From Candidatus Accumulibacter sp. ACC003 (GTDB taxonomy: Bacteria; Pseudomonadota; Gammaproteobacteria; Burkholderiales; Rhodocyclaceae): a DNA stretch of 64,000 bases. Shown one piece after another: positions 47,356 through 59,550 of this stretch. The stretch covers positions 372,001-436,000 of the forward strand of contig NZ_CAJQTX010000009.1 in NCBI RefSeq assembly GCF_907163085.1, in the 5' to 3' direction. How positions within the stretch are numbered: position 1 is the first letter of the stretch; each line of letters opens with the position of its first letter. A program made the translations under genes and the position numbers. The notes below the pieces were generated by a model. The model worked only from the letters and a program-made list of their open reading frames with translations, searched no databases and was not told the DNA's origin.

Positions 47356-48852
47356 GTGGAATTTAGCATAAAAAGCGGCAGCCCGGAAAAGCAGCGCAGC
47401 GCCTGTGTGGTAGTCGGCGTTTTCGAACCGCGCAAGCTGACACTGGCCGCCGAGCTGATCGACAACGCGGCGCGCAGCCACCTTTCCGACATCATTCGCC
47501 GCGGCGACATGGAGGGCAAGGCAGGCTCCACGCTGCTCGTCCATAACGTCCCGGGAACGCTCTGCGACCGCGTCCTGCTGATCGGGCTCGGCCGGGAAAA
47601 GGAGTTTGGTGACCGCGCCTATTGCGACGCCATTCGCAGTGCAGTCAGGACGCTGAACGAAACGGGCTCGTTCGACGGCACGGTCTTCCTGACCGAAATC
47701 CCCGTCAGGAAGCGCAGCGCGGCCTGGCGAGTGCGTCAGGCCGCGATCGTTGCCGAGCAGGCGGTCTATCGTTTCGATCAGTTCAAGAGCAAGAAGGACA
47801 AAGTCCGTCGGCCGCTGCGCAAGCTCACCTTTGTCGTCGATCGACGCAACGGACTGGCCGCCGCCGAAGAGGCACTGAGCCAGGGGCAGGCGATCGCCGA
47901 AGGCATCGCGCTGGCGATGAATCTCGCCAACCTGCCCGGCAATGTGTGCACCCCGAGCCATCTGGCCGAGGCCGCGCTCAAGATCGCCGCCGACCACAAG
48001 ATCGACTGCGAGATCCTCGAACGCGAAGATATGGCAGCGCTGGGAATGGATTCGCTGCTGTCCGTCGCCAGAGGTTCGCGCGAGGCACCGAAGCTCATTG
48101 TCTTGCAGTACAAGGGCGGCAAGAGCGATGAGAAGCCGGTGGTCCTCGTCGGCAAAGGCGTCACCTTCGACAGCGGCGGGATTTCGCTGAAGCCAGCGCC
48201 CGAAATGGACGAAATGAAGTACGACATGTGCGGTGCCGCCAGCGTCCTCGGCACGATCAAGGCCGCCGCCCTGATCAAGCTGCCGATCAACCTGACGGTG
48301 CTGGTACCAAGCACCGAAAACATGCCTGGCGGCGCCGCTAGCCGGCCAGGCGACATCGTCACCTCGATGTCGGGCCAGACCATCGAGATCCTCAACACCG
48401 ACGCCGAAGGTCGGCTGATTCTCTGCGACGCGCTGACCTACGCCGCGCGCTTCGACCCGGATACCGTAATCGACGTCGCGACCCTGACCGGCGCCTGCGT
48501 CATCGCCCTCGGCCATGTCGCCAGCGGCCTGTTCGCCAACAACGATACCCTGGCCAGGGAGCTCGAGAACGCGGGCGACGAAGCCTACGACCGAGCCTGG
48601 CAAATGCCCCTGTGGAGCGACTACCAGGAACTGCTCAAGAGCCCCTTCGCCGACATGGCAAACATCGGTGGACGCTCGGGTGGCAGCATCACCGCGGCGT
48701 GCTTTCTCGCCCGCTTTACCAAGAAATACGTCTGGGCTCACCTCGACATCGCCGGCACCGCCTGGAAATCAGGAGCCGACAAGGGCGCGACCGGGCGACC
48801 GGTGCCGCTGCTCATGCACTACCTGCTGAAGCGCGCCGGAAAACTCGGATGA
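47356..48852 (+). CDS. pepA: Leucyl aminopeptidase (cytosol aminopeptidase A)
   Basis: A 498-aa M17 metallopeptidase, a hexamer with two metals. The N-terminal macro-like domain leads to the catalytic domain with VGKGVTFDSGGISLKP, DMCGAASVLGTIKAAA, VPSTENMPGGAASRPGD and NTDAEGRLILCDALTYA, the last being the M17 signature. GTG start with GAGGAGG before it. PepA also binds DNA in some bacteria. Its stop overlaps holC as ATGA; pepA-holC-valS order is conserved in proteobacteria. Confidence 0.96.
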   Translation: MEFSIKSGSPEKQRSACVVVGVFEPRKLTLAAELIDNAARSHLSDIIRRGDMEGKAGSTLLVHNVPGTLCDRVLLIGLGREKEFGDRAYCDAIRSAVRTLNETGSFDGTVFLTEIPVRKRSAAWRVRQAAIVAEQAVYRFDQFKSKKDKVRRPLRKLTFVVDRRNGLAAAEEALSQGQAIAEGIALAMNLANLPGNVCTPSHLAEAALKIAADHKIDCEILEREDMAALGMDSLLSVARGSREAPKLIVLQYKGGKSDEKPVVLVGKGVTFDSGGISLKPAPEMDEMKYDMCGAASVLGTIKAAALIKLPINLTVLVPSTENMPGGAASRPGDIVTSMSGQTIEILNTDAEGRLILCDALTYAARFDPDTVIDVATLTGACVIALGHVASGLFANNDTLARELENAGDEAYDRAWQMPLWSDYQELLKSPFADMANIGGRSGGSITAACFLARFTKKYVWAHLDIAGTAWKSGADKGATGRPVPLLMHYLLKRAGKLG

Positions 48853-49274
48853 CGCAGATTTTTTTCTACCACAACGCTCGTGACCGCGTCGGCGCGGCCG
48901 CGGCCTTGATTGGCAAGGCCTTCGCCCAGAAGAAGGCCTTGCTGGTCTACGCGCCGGATGCCGATCTCGCGGCCGCTCTCGACCGTCAGCTATGGACACA
49001 GCCGCCCACCGGCTTCATCCCGCACGTCGATGTCGACTCGCCGCTGGCCGGTGAAACGCCGGTGTTGTTTGCCAGCACGCTCGACTCGGTACCCCACGAC
49101 GAACGACTGTTCAACCTGTCCAGCCAAGTACCGCCGGGGTTTGCGCGCTTTAGCAGCCTGATCGAAGTCGTCGGGCAGAGTGATGAAGAGCGCGCCGACG
49201 GCCGCCTACGCGCCAGATTCTACAAAGATCGCGGCTACGATGTCCGTTACGTCGATTGCGCGGGGAGAAACTGA
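48849..49274 (+). CDS. holC: DNA polymerase III chi subunit
   Basis: A 141-aa clamp-loader accessory protein that links the polymerase to SSB. TQIFFYHNARDRVGAAAALIGKAFAQKKALLVYAPD, LDRQLWTQPPTGFIPHV, ERLFNLSSQVPPGFARFSSLIEVVGQSDEERADGRLRARFYKDRGYDVRYVD cover the HolC family from end to end. Start by overlap with pepA. Confidence 0.94.
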   Translation: MTQIFFYHNARDRVGAAAALIGKAFAQKKALLVYAPDADLAAALDRQLWTQPPTGFIPHVDVDSPLAGETPVLFASTLDSVPHDERLFNLSSQVPPGFARFSSLIEVVGQSDEERADGRLRARFYKDRGYDVRYVDCAGRN

Positions 49275-49765
49275 TGGCCGACGACAAGGATCTACTCAGC
49301 CGTGCCGACTCGCTAATCCGACCAGACGCCGCTGCGGCAATCGCCGAGCGCCGGGAAAACCCGCGCCAGATGCGCCGACGGCGCAGCTTCCTGGCGTCGG
49401 CCACACCGTCAGACGCGGCGCGTTTTGCGCGGCGCAGCGGCGAGGACGACGACCTGCCGGTGCTCACGGAAGTCGTGCTTGCCGAGCCAGCGGAGCCCGA
49501 AGAGACCGTCGAGAGTATCGCCGCCAGCCTGCGTCCCGGCCTTGCCGCCGATCTTGCTGCGCTGCTCGACCGCCATCTGGCCGCCGAGTTGCCGGCGCTC
49601 CTCGAGACCGCCTCGCGCAACGCCTCGGAGCACCTGCGGCAAGCGCTGCAGACGACCATCGCCAGCGCCTTGCGCGACTTCGTCGGCGAGCGTGGGCAGC
49701 TGGAACTACCTCTGGAAAGCGCTGACGCGAGCGAGGCCGTGGCCGCCGACCAGGACCCGGATTAG
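49274..49765 (+). CDS. Conserved small cytosolic protein (DUF2486-like)
   Basis: A 163-aa acidic-helical protein placed between holC and valS, where betaproteobacteria often encode such a protein. A basic patch ([22 protein letters not shown]) is followed by [13 protein letters not shown] and helical repeats ([47 protein letters not shown]). DLPVLTEVV is the best family marker. Function unknown. The start shares the final base of the holC stop. Confidence 0.7.
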   Translation: MADDKDLLSRADSLIRPDAAAAIAERRENPRQMRRRRSFLASATPSDAARFARRSGEDDDLPVLTEVVLAEPAEPEETVESIAASLRPGLAADLAALLDRHLAAELPALLETASRNASEHLRQALQTTIASALRDFVGERGQLELPLESADASEAVAADQDPD

Positions 49766-49822
49766 GGCCAGGGCCGGTCGACGGACGGCGGCGTCGCGAC
49801 GCGGCGCAGCAAGCCGATCCGG

Positions 49823-49828
49823 TATAAT
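49823..49828 (+). promoter_or_regulatory. Candidate -10 element for valS
   Basis: A perfect TATAAT, preceded by GG, lies 32 bases before the valS ATG. There is no recognisable -35 at 17 bases, so the promoter is only a candidate. Confidence 0.35.
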
Positions 49829-49859
49829 GCGCGCTCCTGCAATCCACCAGTGCTCGCCC

Positions 49860-52684
<2,825 letters not shown>

Positions 52685-52701
52685 CCGCGGCGGTAGCGAG
52701 T

Positions 52702-52706
52702 CAGTT
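52702..52706 (+). repeat. Outer target duplication, left (CAGTT)
   Basis: CAGTT directly precedes the left inverted repeat of IS copy A and recurs at 57465-57469 after its right end, giving a 5-bp target duplication. Confidence 0.8.
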
Positions 52707-54710
52707 CAGATTTCCTGATCTCGGAGGAAACCGGGTTGGCACTTCAGACAAGAGTGAAGGTCATTCTTGCCCCGGTTTCCGGATGCGGAAAATCTTGCAG
52801 GGTGAGTTCCTCGAGGAGCGCGGCGATAGCGCGATCATGAGCTGGGCTGGCCATCCGGTGAATTTTGATGGTCAGGGTGTTGGCTAGCGCGTTCGGTTCG
52901 ATGTCAGCGGAAGAAACGAACAATTCGCGAATGAGCGCACGTGCGTCGTCCTCCTTCTTCAAGTGGCGGCGCAATAGCGCCACCATGGCGGTCTCGGCCC
53001 GGTAGGCGACCATTTTCACGGTATCGCAGAGCATCTTGTTCAGCGGCGGCAGTTGGGTCGGTCGCTCGGCCTCGGGCAGACTGTCGATCGTCACCTTTCG
53101 GGGGCTTGCCTTGCGCGCCGCGCAAAGTCGCTTGAGCTCCTCCTGAACGGCCTGCAGTGCTTCGACAGACTCGGCGTTTTTCTGGATTTCGCCGCCGTCG
53201 TTCAAGGCCGTCCTGGCGATTGCGGCCTGCAGTTTTCTTTCGCTCTGGCGGGTTTGCCTGACGGCCTTGTCGAGTTCCCGCCAGCGGGGGTTAACGACCT
53301 GGTGAGTGCCGGGAAGAGATTCGTCTCCGTACTCGATAAGCCCATCAATATCATAATGTTCCATCATGTACGCGAAGTAGTTTTCCTGGCACCAACGGGC
53401 GAACATCCGCCCAGCGATGGTGGTGTTTCCGAGTTGCCGGGCGGTCGTGATCACGGCTGTTTGATGTCCCGTCTGGGTCAGCCGACGAACTTCGCTCACG
53501 GCCAGGCTGCCATCGCCTGTGCCGAGTCGGGTTTCGCGCATGGCGAGTTTCATCCCGGTGCTGCCGCCTGCCGGCAGATGGACTTCCTGTTCCTGAAACA
53601 CCTCTTCGGACCAGAGGTCCTTGACGTTCTTGCGGTAGGTCAGTGCGCCGATGCGCTGTTTCCAGAGTCTGCCGAGGAGACTCTGGGTGGCCCCTTCCCG
53701 ATCGAAGACCATGACAAACCGGTGCAGGGTCGGGTCGGCGTCCAGTTCGGCCGGCGTCGGCTGTCCCGGGACAATCTCCAGCAGTTGGGGGACGATGTCC
53801 TTGAGCAGGGTCTCGGCGAGTCCGTCATTGAGCGGCTGCGAAACCACAAAGAACGGGCGACCCAGGGCATCGTTAACCCAGTAGTCGGTGGTGCCCCGCA
53901 GGCACAGGCGTTCGCGCGAGACGTAGCGCTTCGACAGCCTGGCCTGCTCGCCGTGATACACCCGAACATGACCATCGACATACAGGTAACCCGCTTCTTC
54001 TGGCTCGCTTTCCATCCAGAGCTTCGCGAGATCCCGCATCCAGGCTGCCGGGTCACCCGTCTTGGCCAGCAGATGGACCTTTTCCCGCAGGGTGCGGACT
54101 TCCGGTACCCGGTCCAGGCCGATGACTTTGCCGAGTTCTCCGGGCGAGGTTTGTCGCAGATGTTCCGGCCGCTTGATTCGCCCCAGGGCCATGAAGCCGA
54201 GGACGAGAAGGATGTGCAAGGCGCTGTAGAATCCCCGGGGCAGCTTGAGATGGCGATCCAGGCCGGTCAGTAGCCCGTTCGCGCACAAGGCCGGCAAGCC
54301 GGCCAACAGCCCCCCCATCGCCACATCGTGGCTCGCTTCGAAGCGCGTCGTCGCACCGGTCGCCAATCCCAGCGCCGTTTGGATCCGCTCGTCGGCGCGC
54401 GTGCAGGCGGTGCCCATCCCCGCGGCGGCTTCCGGCATCCGCCCGGCTGCGCTCACTCTTGGTGCTCGCCGCTTCCAACTCCCCTGCCTCTTGCGGCAAG
54501 GCGGCCAACTGCGGCACGCCCTGGCGCCGGATCGCCTTGCGCAGCGTCGACTCCTGGACGCCCACCTGCCGTGCCACTTCGGCAGGACGCTTTCCCTCGC
54601 TCAACAGCCGCGCGCATTCGGCACTCTTGTCCGGCGTCATGATCCGCGGCCGGCTCGCCGCCGCCGGTCGAAAGAAAGACGATGGCCCGGCTTTGCGGCT
54701 TTGTCCCACC

Positions 54711-54715
54711 CAGTT
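54711..54715 (+). repeat. Inner target duplication, left (CAGTT)
   Basis: CAGTT before the left end of copy B; its partner is at 57092-57096. Joining the outer sequences across the pair restores the uninterrupted transposase text of copy A. Confidence 0.85.
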
Positions 54716-57091
54716 CAGATTTCCTGATCTCGGAGGAAACCGGGTTGGCACTTCAGACAAGAGTGAAGGTCATTCTTGCCCCGGTTTCCGGATGCGGAAA
54801 ATCTTGCAGGGTGAGTTCCTCGAGGAGCGCGGCGATAGCGCGATCATGAGCTGGGCTGGCCATCCGGTGAATTTTGATGGTCAGGGTGTTGGCTAGCGCG
54901 TTCGGTTCGATGTCAGCGGAAGAAACGAACAATTCGCGAATGAGCGCACGTGCGTCGTCCTCCTTCTTCAAGTGGCGGCGCAATAGCGCCACCATGGCGG
55001 TCTCGGCCCGGTAGGCGACCATTTTCACGGTATCGCAGAGCATCTTGTTCAGCGGCGGCAGTTGGGTCGGTCGCTCGGCCTCGGGCAGACTGTCGATCGT
55101 CACCTTTCGGGGGCTTGCCTTGCGCGCCGCGCAAAGTCGCTTGAGCTCCTCCTGAACGGCCTGCAGTGCTTCGACAGACTCGGCGTTTTTCTGGATTTCG
55201 CCGCCGTCGTTCAAGGCCGTCCTGGCGATTGCGGCCTGCAGTTTTCTTTCGCTCTGGCGGGTTTGCCTGACGGCCTTGTCGAGTTCCCGCCAGCGGGGGT
55301 TAACGACCTGGTGAGTGCCGGGAAGAGATTCGTCTCCGTACTCGATAAGCCCATCAATATCATAATGTTCCATCATGTACGCGAAGTAGTTTTCCTGGCA
55401 CCAACGGGCGAACATCCGCCCAGCGATGGTGGTGTTTCCGAGTTGCCGGGCGGTCGTGATCACGGCTGTTTGATGTCCCGTCTGGGTCAGCCGACGAACT
55501 TCGCTCACGGCCAGGCTGCCATCGCCTGTGCCGAGTCGGGTTTCGCGCATGGCGAGTTTCATCCCGGTGCTGCCGCCTGCCGGCAGATGGACTTCCTGTT
55601 CCTGAAACACCTCTTCGGACCAGAGGTCCTTGACGTTCTTGCGGTAGGTCAGTGCGCCGATGCGCTGTTTCCAGAGTCTGCCGAGGAGACTCTGGGTGGC
55701 CCCTTCCCGATCGAAGACCATGACAAACCGGTGCAGGGTCGGGTCGGCGTCCAGTTCGGCCGGCGTCGGCTGTCCCGGGACAATCTCCAGCAGTTGGGGG
55801 ACGATGTCCTTGAGCAGGGTCTCGGCGAGTCCGTCATTGAGCGGCTGCGAAACCACAAAGAACGGGCGACCCAGGGCATCGTTAACCCAGTAGTCGGTGG
55901 TGCCCCGCAGGCACAGGCGTTCGCGCGAGACGTAGCGCTTCGACAGCCTGGCCTGCTCGCCGTGATACACCCGAACATGACCATCGACATACAGGTAACC
56001 CGCTTCTTCTGGCTCGCTTTCCATCCAGAGCTTCGCGAGATCCCGCATCCAGGCTGCCGGGTCACCCGTCTTGGCCAGCAGATGGACCTTTTCCCGCAGG
56101 GTGCGGACTTCCGGTACCCGGTCCAGGCCGATGACTTTGCCGAGTTCTCCGGGCGAGGTTTGTCGCAGATGTTCCGGCCGCTTGATTCGCCCCAGGGCCA
56201 TGAAGCCGAGGACGAGAAGGATGTGCAAGGCGCTGTAGAATCCCCGGGGCAGCTTGAGATGGCGATCCAGGCCGGTCAGTAGCCCGTTCGCGCACAAGGC
56301 CGGCAAGCCGGCCAACAGCCCCCCCATCGCCACATCGTGGCTCGCTTCGAAGCGCGTCGTCGCACCGGTCGCCAATCCCAGCGCCGTTTGGATCCGCTCG
56401 TCGGCGCGCGTGCAGGCGGTGCCCATCCCCGCGGCGGCTTCCGCATCCGCCCGGCTGCGCTCACTCTTGGTGCTCGCCGCTTCCAACTCCCCTGCCTCTT
56501 GCGGCAAGGCGGCCAACTGCGGCACGCCCTGGCGCCGGATCGCCTTGCGCAGCGTCGACTCCTGGACGCCCACCTGCCGTGCCACTTCGGCAGGACGCTT
56601 TCCCTCGCTCAACAGCCGCGCGCATTCGGCACTCTTGTCCGGCGTCATGATCCGCGGCCGGCTCGCCGCCGCCGGTCGAAAGAAAGACGATGGCCCGGCT
56701 TTGCGGCTTTGTCCCACCCAGTTCATCAGCGTGCGGTGCGGGATGCACAGCGGTGGCCTTTCCAGTTCGACCGCCTTGACGTGCCCGTTCTCCATCAGGC
56801 TGGTCAGAGCGAACCTGCGGCCAGCGTCGTCTCCTACGGGGTGCGAGAAGTAATTGTCTCCCCCAACAAAGTAGATCGCTTGGCCATCCTTCTCCAGAAT
56901 CGCCAACCCTTCTCCCACTTTCTGCGCACCATCCGGAAACCCTGGAAGCCACGATTGCCTCAACGTCTGCTCCTCCTTGCACTCCTAGCGAAGCTTGGTT
57001 TATGCCATAAGAAAATCATGGCCGTCAAAATAAAGTGCCACGTGCAATTCCGGAATTCTACCTACATTCCCGGCCGGGATCAGGAAATCTG
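54716..57091 (-). mobile_element. IS copy B, 2376 bp, complete, nested in copy A
   Basis: Complete element with terminal CAGATTTCCTGATCTCGG and its 17/18 inverted repeat, flanked by CAGTT. It carries one long transposase gene in minus orientation, ending 37 bp from the left end and starting 128 bp from the right end. It has the same orientation as copy A and is almost identical in sequence, so the nested insertion is recent. Confidence 0.9.
54753..56963 (-). CDS. Intact 736-aa DDE-type transposase of IS copy B
   Basis: A long transposase. Residues about 1-80 form a basic N-terminal domain with GRRFALTSLMENGHVKAVEL; a helix-turn-helix follows (DKSAECARLLSEGKRPAEVARQVGVQESTLRKAIRRQG, near 110-145). 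The catalytic part has DGHVRVYHG (likely first Asp), TTDYWVNDALGRPFFVV, VMVFDREGATQSLL (likely second Asp) and a downstream Glu not fixed by eye. A C-terminal helical region follows. It starts with TTG, six bases after AGGAG. I cannot name the IS family. Being intact, it may still be active. Confidence 0.82.
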   Translation of the reverse strand: MRQSWLPGFPDGAQKVGEGLAILEKDGQAIYFVGGDNYFSHPVGDDAGRRFALTSLMENGHVKAVELERPPLCIPHRTLMNWVGQSRKAGPSSFFRPAAASRPRIMTPDKSAECARLLSEGKRPAEVARQVGVQESTLRKAIRRQGVPQLAALPQEAGELEAASTKSERSRADAEAAAGMGTACTRADERIQTALGLATGATTRFEASHDVAMGGLLAGLPALCANGLLTGLDRHLKLPRGFYSALHILLVLGFMALGRIKRPEHLRQTSPGELGKVIGLDRVPEVRTLREKVHLLAKTGDPAAWMRDLAKLWMESEPEEAGYLYVDGHVRVYHGEQARLSKRYVSRERLCLRGTTDYWVNDALGRPFFVVSQPLNDGLAETLLKDIVPQLLEIVPGQPTPAELDADPTLHRFVMVFDREGATQSLLGRLWKQRIGALTYRKNVKDLWSEEVFQEQEVHLPAGGSTGMKLAMRETRLGTGDGSLAVSEVRRLTQTGHQTAVITTARQLGNTTIAGRMFARWCQENYFAYMMEHYDIDGLIEYGDESLPGTHQVVNPRWRELDKAVRQTRQSERKLQAAIARTALNDGGEIQKNAESVEALQAVQEELKRLCAARKASPRKVTIDSLPEAERPTQLPPLNKMLCDTVKMVAYRAETAMVALLRRHLKKEDDARALIRELFVSSADIEPNALANTLTIKIHRMASPAHDRAIAALLEELTLQDFPHPETGARMTFTLV

Positions 57092-57096
57092 CAGTT
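57092..57096 (+). repeat. Inner target duplication, right (CAGTT)
   Basis: Second copy of the 5-bp duplication made by insertion of copy B, followed by the rest of copy A. Confidence 0.85.
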
Positions 57097-57464
57097 CATC
57101 AGCGTGCGGTGCGGGATGCACAGCGGTGGCCTTTCCAGTTCGACCGCCTTGACGTGCCCGTTCTCCATCAGGCTGGTCAGAGCGAACCTGCGGCCAGCGT
57201 CGTCTCCTACGGGGTGCGAGAAGTAATTGTCTCCCCCAACAAAGTAGATCGCTTGGCCATCCTTCTCCAGAATCGCCAACCCTTCTCCCACTTTCTGCGC
57301 ACCATCCGGAAACCCTGGAAGCCACGATTGCCTCAACGTCTGCTCCTCCTTGCACTCCTAGCGAAGCTTGGTTTATGCCATAAGAAAATCATGGCCGTCA
57401 AAATAAAGTGCCACGTGCAATTCCGGAATTCTACCTACATTCCCGGCCGGGATCAGGAAATCTG

Positions 57465-57469
57465 CAGTT
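57465..57469 (+). repeat. Outer target duplication, right (CAGTT)
   Basis: Second copy of the duplication made by copy A; its last bases form part of the TAA stop of pabBC. Confidence 0.8.
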
Positions 57470-59249
57470 AGCGATCGAGGACGACCGGCAGCAGGCCACG
57501 CAAGGCGTTGCCGACGTACAAGGCCGACGCCTGCCACAAATCGTCGCACCGCAGCACCTGCTCGACCGCCTGCCCGGACTCGAGCAGTGTTCGCCGCAGG
57601 ACACCGGGCAACAGACCGCAGGCCAGCGGCGGCGTCAGCAGGACGCCATCGCGTTCGACGAAGACGTTGCTGCGCGCGCCTTCGCAGACGTCGCCGCGGC
57701 TATTGCAGAAGATTGCGTCGAACACCGCCGGCTGCGTGGCCAGCGCTGCCAGGGCACGATCATAGCGTGCGCGGGCGGTGGTCTTGTGGCGCAGGAGATA
57801 ATCGTCGACCGGCAGCGCCTCGGCGGCCAGAACAACACGCCACGCTTGCGCCGGCTCGTCGGGCAATGGCGACGCACGCAGGCGACACCTTCCATCGTGC
57901 GCCAGCGTCAGACGCACACGAAAGACGCCGCGCGGCCGACTTGCCGCCGCCGCCGCCAGCGCCGACGATAGCGCCGCCAGCGCACACGCGAAACCCAGAC
58001 TGCGCGCCGACGCCTGCAGGCGCTCCAGATGCAGCGCCAACAGAGGATACTCGCCGTCCTCCAGGCGCAGCGTCTCGAACAGCTCGAAGCCCGGGTCAAA
58101 AGCGGTCAGAAAGCTCGCTTTGAGCAGGCACTCCGCATACTCGCGTGCCGGCTCGGCGTCGATCACGATGCCACTGCCGACAGCAAGCTTCGCGCGCGCG
58201 CCCGGGCCAACTTCGACGGTGCGAATGGCGACACTGAAACGACAATCACCGCCCGGCGCCAGCCAACCCAGAGCGCCGGTATACAGGCCGCGTGCAGCCC
58301 CCTCGATTTCATTGATGCGCTGCATGGCGCGAATCTTCGGTGCACCGGTAATCGAACCGCAGGGAAACAAGGCGGCAAACAGCTCGGCCAGGCTCACCCC
58401 CGGCAAGTCCGCGGCAACCGTCGAAACCATCTGCCACAGCGTCGGGTAAGCCTCTGCTTGACACAGCGCTTCGACGCGCACCTTGCCGGGTCGAGCCAGG
58501 CGCCCGAGGTCGTTGCGCAGCAGATCGACGATCATCACGTTCTCCGCACGTTCCTTTGCCGAGGAAAGCAAGGCGGCACGGTTCGCACGATCTTCGTCGG
58601 GGTTTGTGCCGCGCGGCGCGGTTCCTTTCATGGGTCGCACGACGACGCGCTGACCCGAACGTTCAAAAAATAACTCCGGCGAAAACGAAAGGTTCGTTTC
58701 CTCGCTGGTGCACAGGAAGCCGCCGTAGCGAACCGGCTGTCTTTCGCGCAGGCGTGCATAGAGCGCCAGCGGGTGTCCGTAGAGGCGGAAGGTCAGGGGA
58801 AAAGTGAGGTTGATCTGGTAACAGTCGCCGGCGGTGATCAGGCGATGGATGTTCCTGACCTGCGCCACGTAGCGCCGTTCGTCGACGGCCGACGACAGCT
58901 CGGCAATTCCAGCCTGCCGCTGATACTCGGGCAAGCCGGCCAGTTGTTCGGCAAGAAAAGCGGCCAGCGCTGGCGCATCCAGGCGCCGCCCCTCGGCAAA
59001 AACCCAGGCACGCAACACTGGCCGGCTGCCGGCGGCCGGCGTCAGCGTCCGCTCGAAGCTCGCACCAAGCTCGTAGTCGGCCGCCATAGCGACCCAGTGG
59101 CCAGCGGCCAATTCGCCTTCCACGGCCTCGAAAAGGACCCCGGGATCGGCTGCTTCTTCGAGCACCAACGACCGGCGACAAGCGGTCAGCAGCAGCGCAC
59201 TGCCAGCGTCACCGTCGAAAAGCGCGAACGGCACAGCCGCAGACATCAA
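57468..59249 (-). CDS. pabB: Fused aminodeoxychorismate synthase/lyase (PabB-PabC)
   Basis: A 593-aa two-domain enzyme for p-aminobenzoate. The N-terminal ~350 residues are PabB: AGDCYQINLTFPL, RPMKGTAPRG with the catalytic Lys, MIVDLLRNDLGRLA, and FPCGSITGAPKIRAMQRI. The C-terminal ~230 residues are a PLP lyase of the BCAT/PabC fold: FELFETLRLEDGEYPLLALHLERL, RHKTTARARYD with the PLP Lys, FCNSRGDVCEGARSNVFVERDG and LACGLLPGVLRR. The fusion is common in proteobacteria. The stop codon lies within the IS target duplication and remains intact. It probably follows tusA in one operon. Confidence 0.92.
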   Translation of the reverse strand: MMSAAVPFALFDGDAGSALLLTACRRSLVLEEAADPGVLFEAVEGELAAGHWVAMAADYELGASFERTLTPAAGSRPVLRAWVFAEGRRLDAPALAAFLAEQLAGLPEYQRQAGIAELSSAVDERRYVAQVRNIHRLITAGDCYQINLTFPLTFRLYGHPLALYARLRERQPVRYGGFLCTSEETNLSFSPELFFERSGQRVVVRPMKGTAPRGTNPDEDRANRAALLSSAKERAENVMIVDLLRNDLGRLARPGKVRVEALCQAEAYPTLWQMVSTVAADLPGVSLAELFAALFPCGSITGAPKIRAMQRINEIEGAARGLYTGALGWLAPGGDCRFSVAIRTVEVGPGARAKLAVGSGIVIDAEPAREYAECLLKASFLTAFDPGFELFETLRLEDGEYPLLALHLERLQASARSLGFACALAALSSALAAAAASRPRGVFRVRLTLAHDGRCRLRASPLPDEPAQAWRVVLAAEALPVDDYLLRHKTTARARYDRALAALATQPAVFDAIFCNSRGDVCEGARSNVFVERDGVLLTPPLACGLLPGVLRRTLLESGQAVEQVLRCDDLWQASALYVGNALRGLLPVVLDR

Positions 59250-59322
59250 CAGTGGCTTGGCAACGGCCGCGATCGTTGCCTGGTCACGATGACGGCCATG
59301 CGTGCTGGCACCGCAACCTGAA

Positions 59323-59550
59323 TTACTTTCGTTTGAGGTGGAACTCGAAGACGTCGCTCACCTCGATGCTGGACAGCAACTCGTTGCCGGTCTGTTTGGC
59401 AAAGGCCTGAAAATCCTTTACCGAACCCCGGTCGGTCGCCAGCACGTGCAGCACTTCGCCAGGCGACATTTCCGACAGCGCCTTCTTGGTGCGCAGGATC
59501 GGCAGCGGGCAATTGAGCCCTTTGACGTCGAGTTCTCGGTCGAAATGCAT
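59323..59550 (-). CDS. tusA: TusA-type sulfur carrier protein
   Basis: A 75-aa protein, MHFDRELDVKGLNCPLPILRTKKALSEMSPGEVLHVLATDRGSVKDFQAFAKQTGNELL. The CPxP motif at residues 14-17 is the persulfide-carrying cysteine. TusA family proteins relay sulfur to tRNA thiolation and cofactor synthesis. ATG 59550 is chosen as the family start; longer frames add unrelated residues. A bepA-like gene lies upstream on the same strand but is now separated by about 4 kb of mobile DNA. Confidence 0.93.
   Translation of the reverse strand: MHFDRELDVKGLNCPLPILRTKKALSEMSPGEVLHVLATDRGSVKDFQAFAKQTGNELLSSIEVSDVFEFHLKRK

Larger units (their letters stand above)
52744..57336 (-). pseudogene. Transposase of IS copy A, split and frameshifted
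   Basis: Codons for the first 80 residues lie at about 57097-57336 and the rest at 52744-54715; copy B sits between them. In addition, an extra G near 54434 (TTCCGGCATCC here, TTCCGCATCC in copy B) shifts the frame about residue 175 of the normal protein. The remaining 570-codon open stretch is the same as the C-terminal part of the intact transposase. This copy cannot make a normal enzyme. Confidence 0.87.
52707..57464 (-). mobile_element. IS copy A, 2.4 kb, interrupted by copy B
   Basis: The element begins with CAGATTTCCTGATCTCGG and ends with its inverted counterpart (minus-strand reading CAGATTTCCTGATCCCGG), 17 of 18 matching. Its two halves, 52707-54715 and 57097-57464, total 2377 bp and are separated by copy B. 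Outer CAGTT repeats flank it. The insertion lies between the convergent genes valS and pabBC and its right target copy overlaps the pabBC stop codon without changing it. The transposase gene of this copy is broken. IS family not assigned. Confidence 0.85.

Noticed and set aside
47173-48741. 522-codon open frame on the minus strand
   Set aside because: Antisense to pepA, which is complete with the M17 signature; shadow frame.
53053-54273. 406-codon plus-strand frame present identically again at 55062-56282
   Set aside because: Its repetition only reflects the two IS copies; it is antisense to the transposase and has no start signal.
52702-57469. Composite transposon made of two IS copies with cargo
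   Set aside because: There is no cargo between the copies; target duplications show that one copy is nested in the other.
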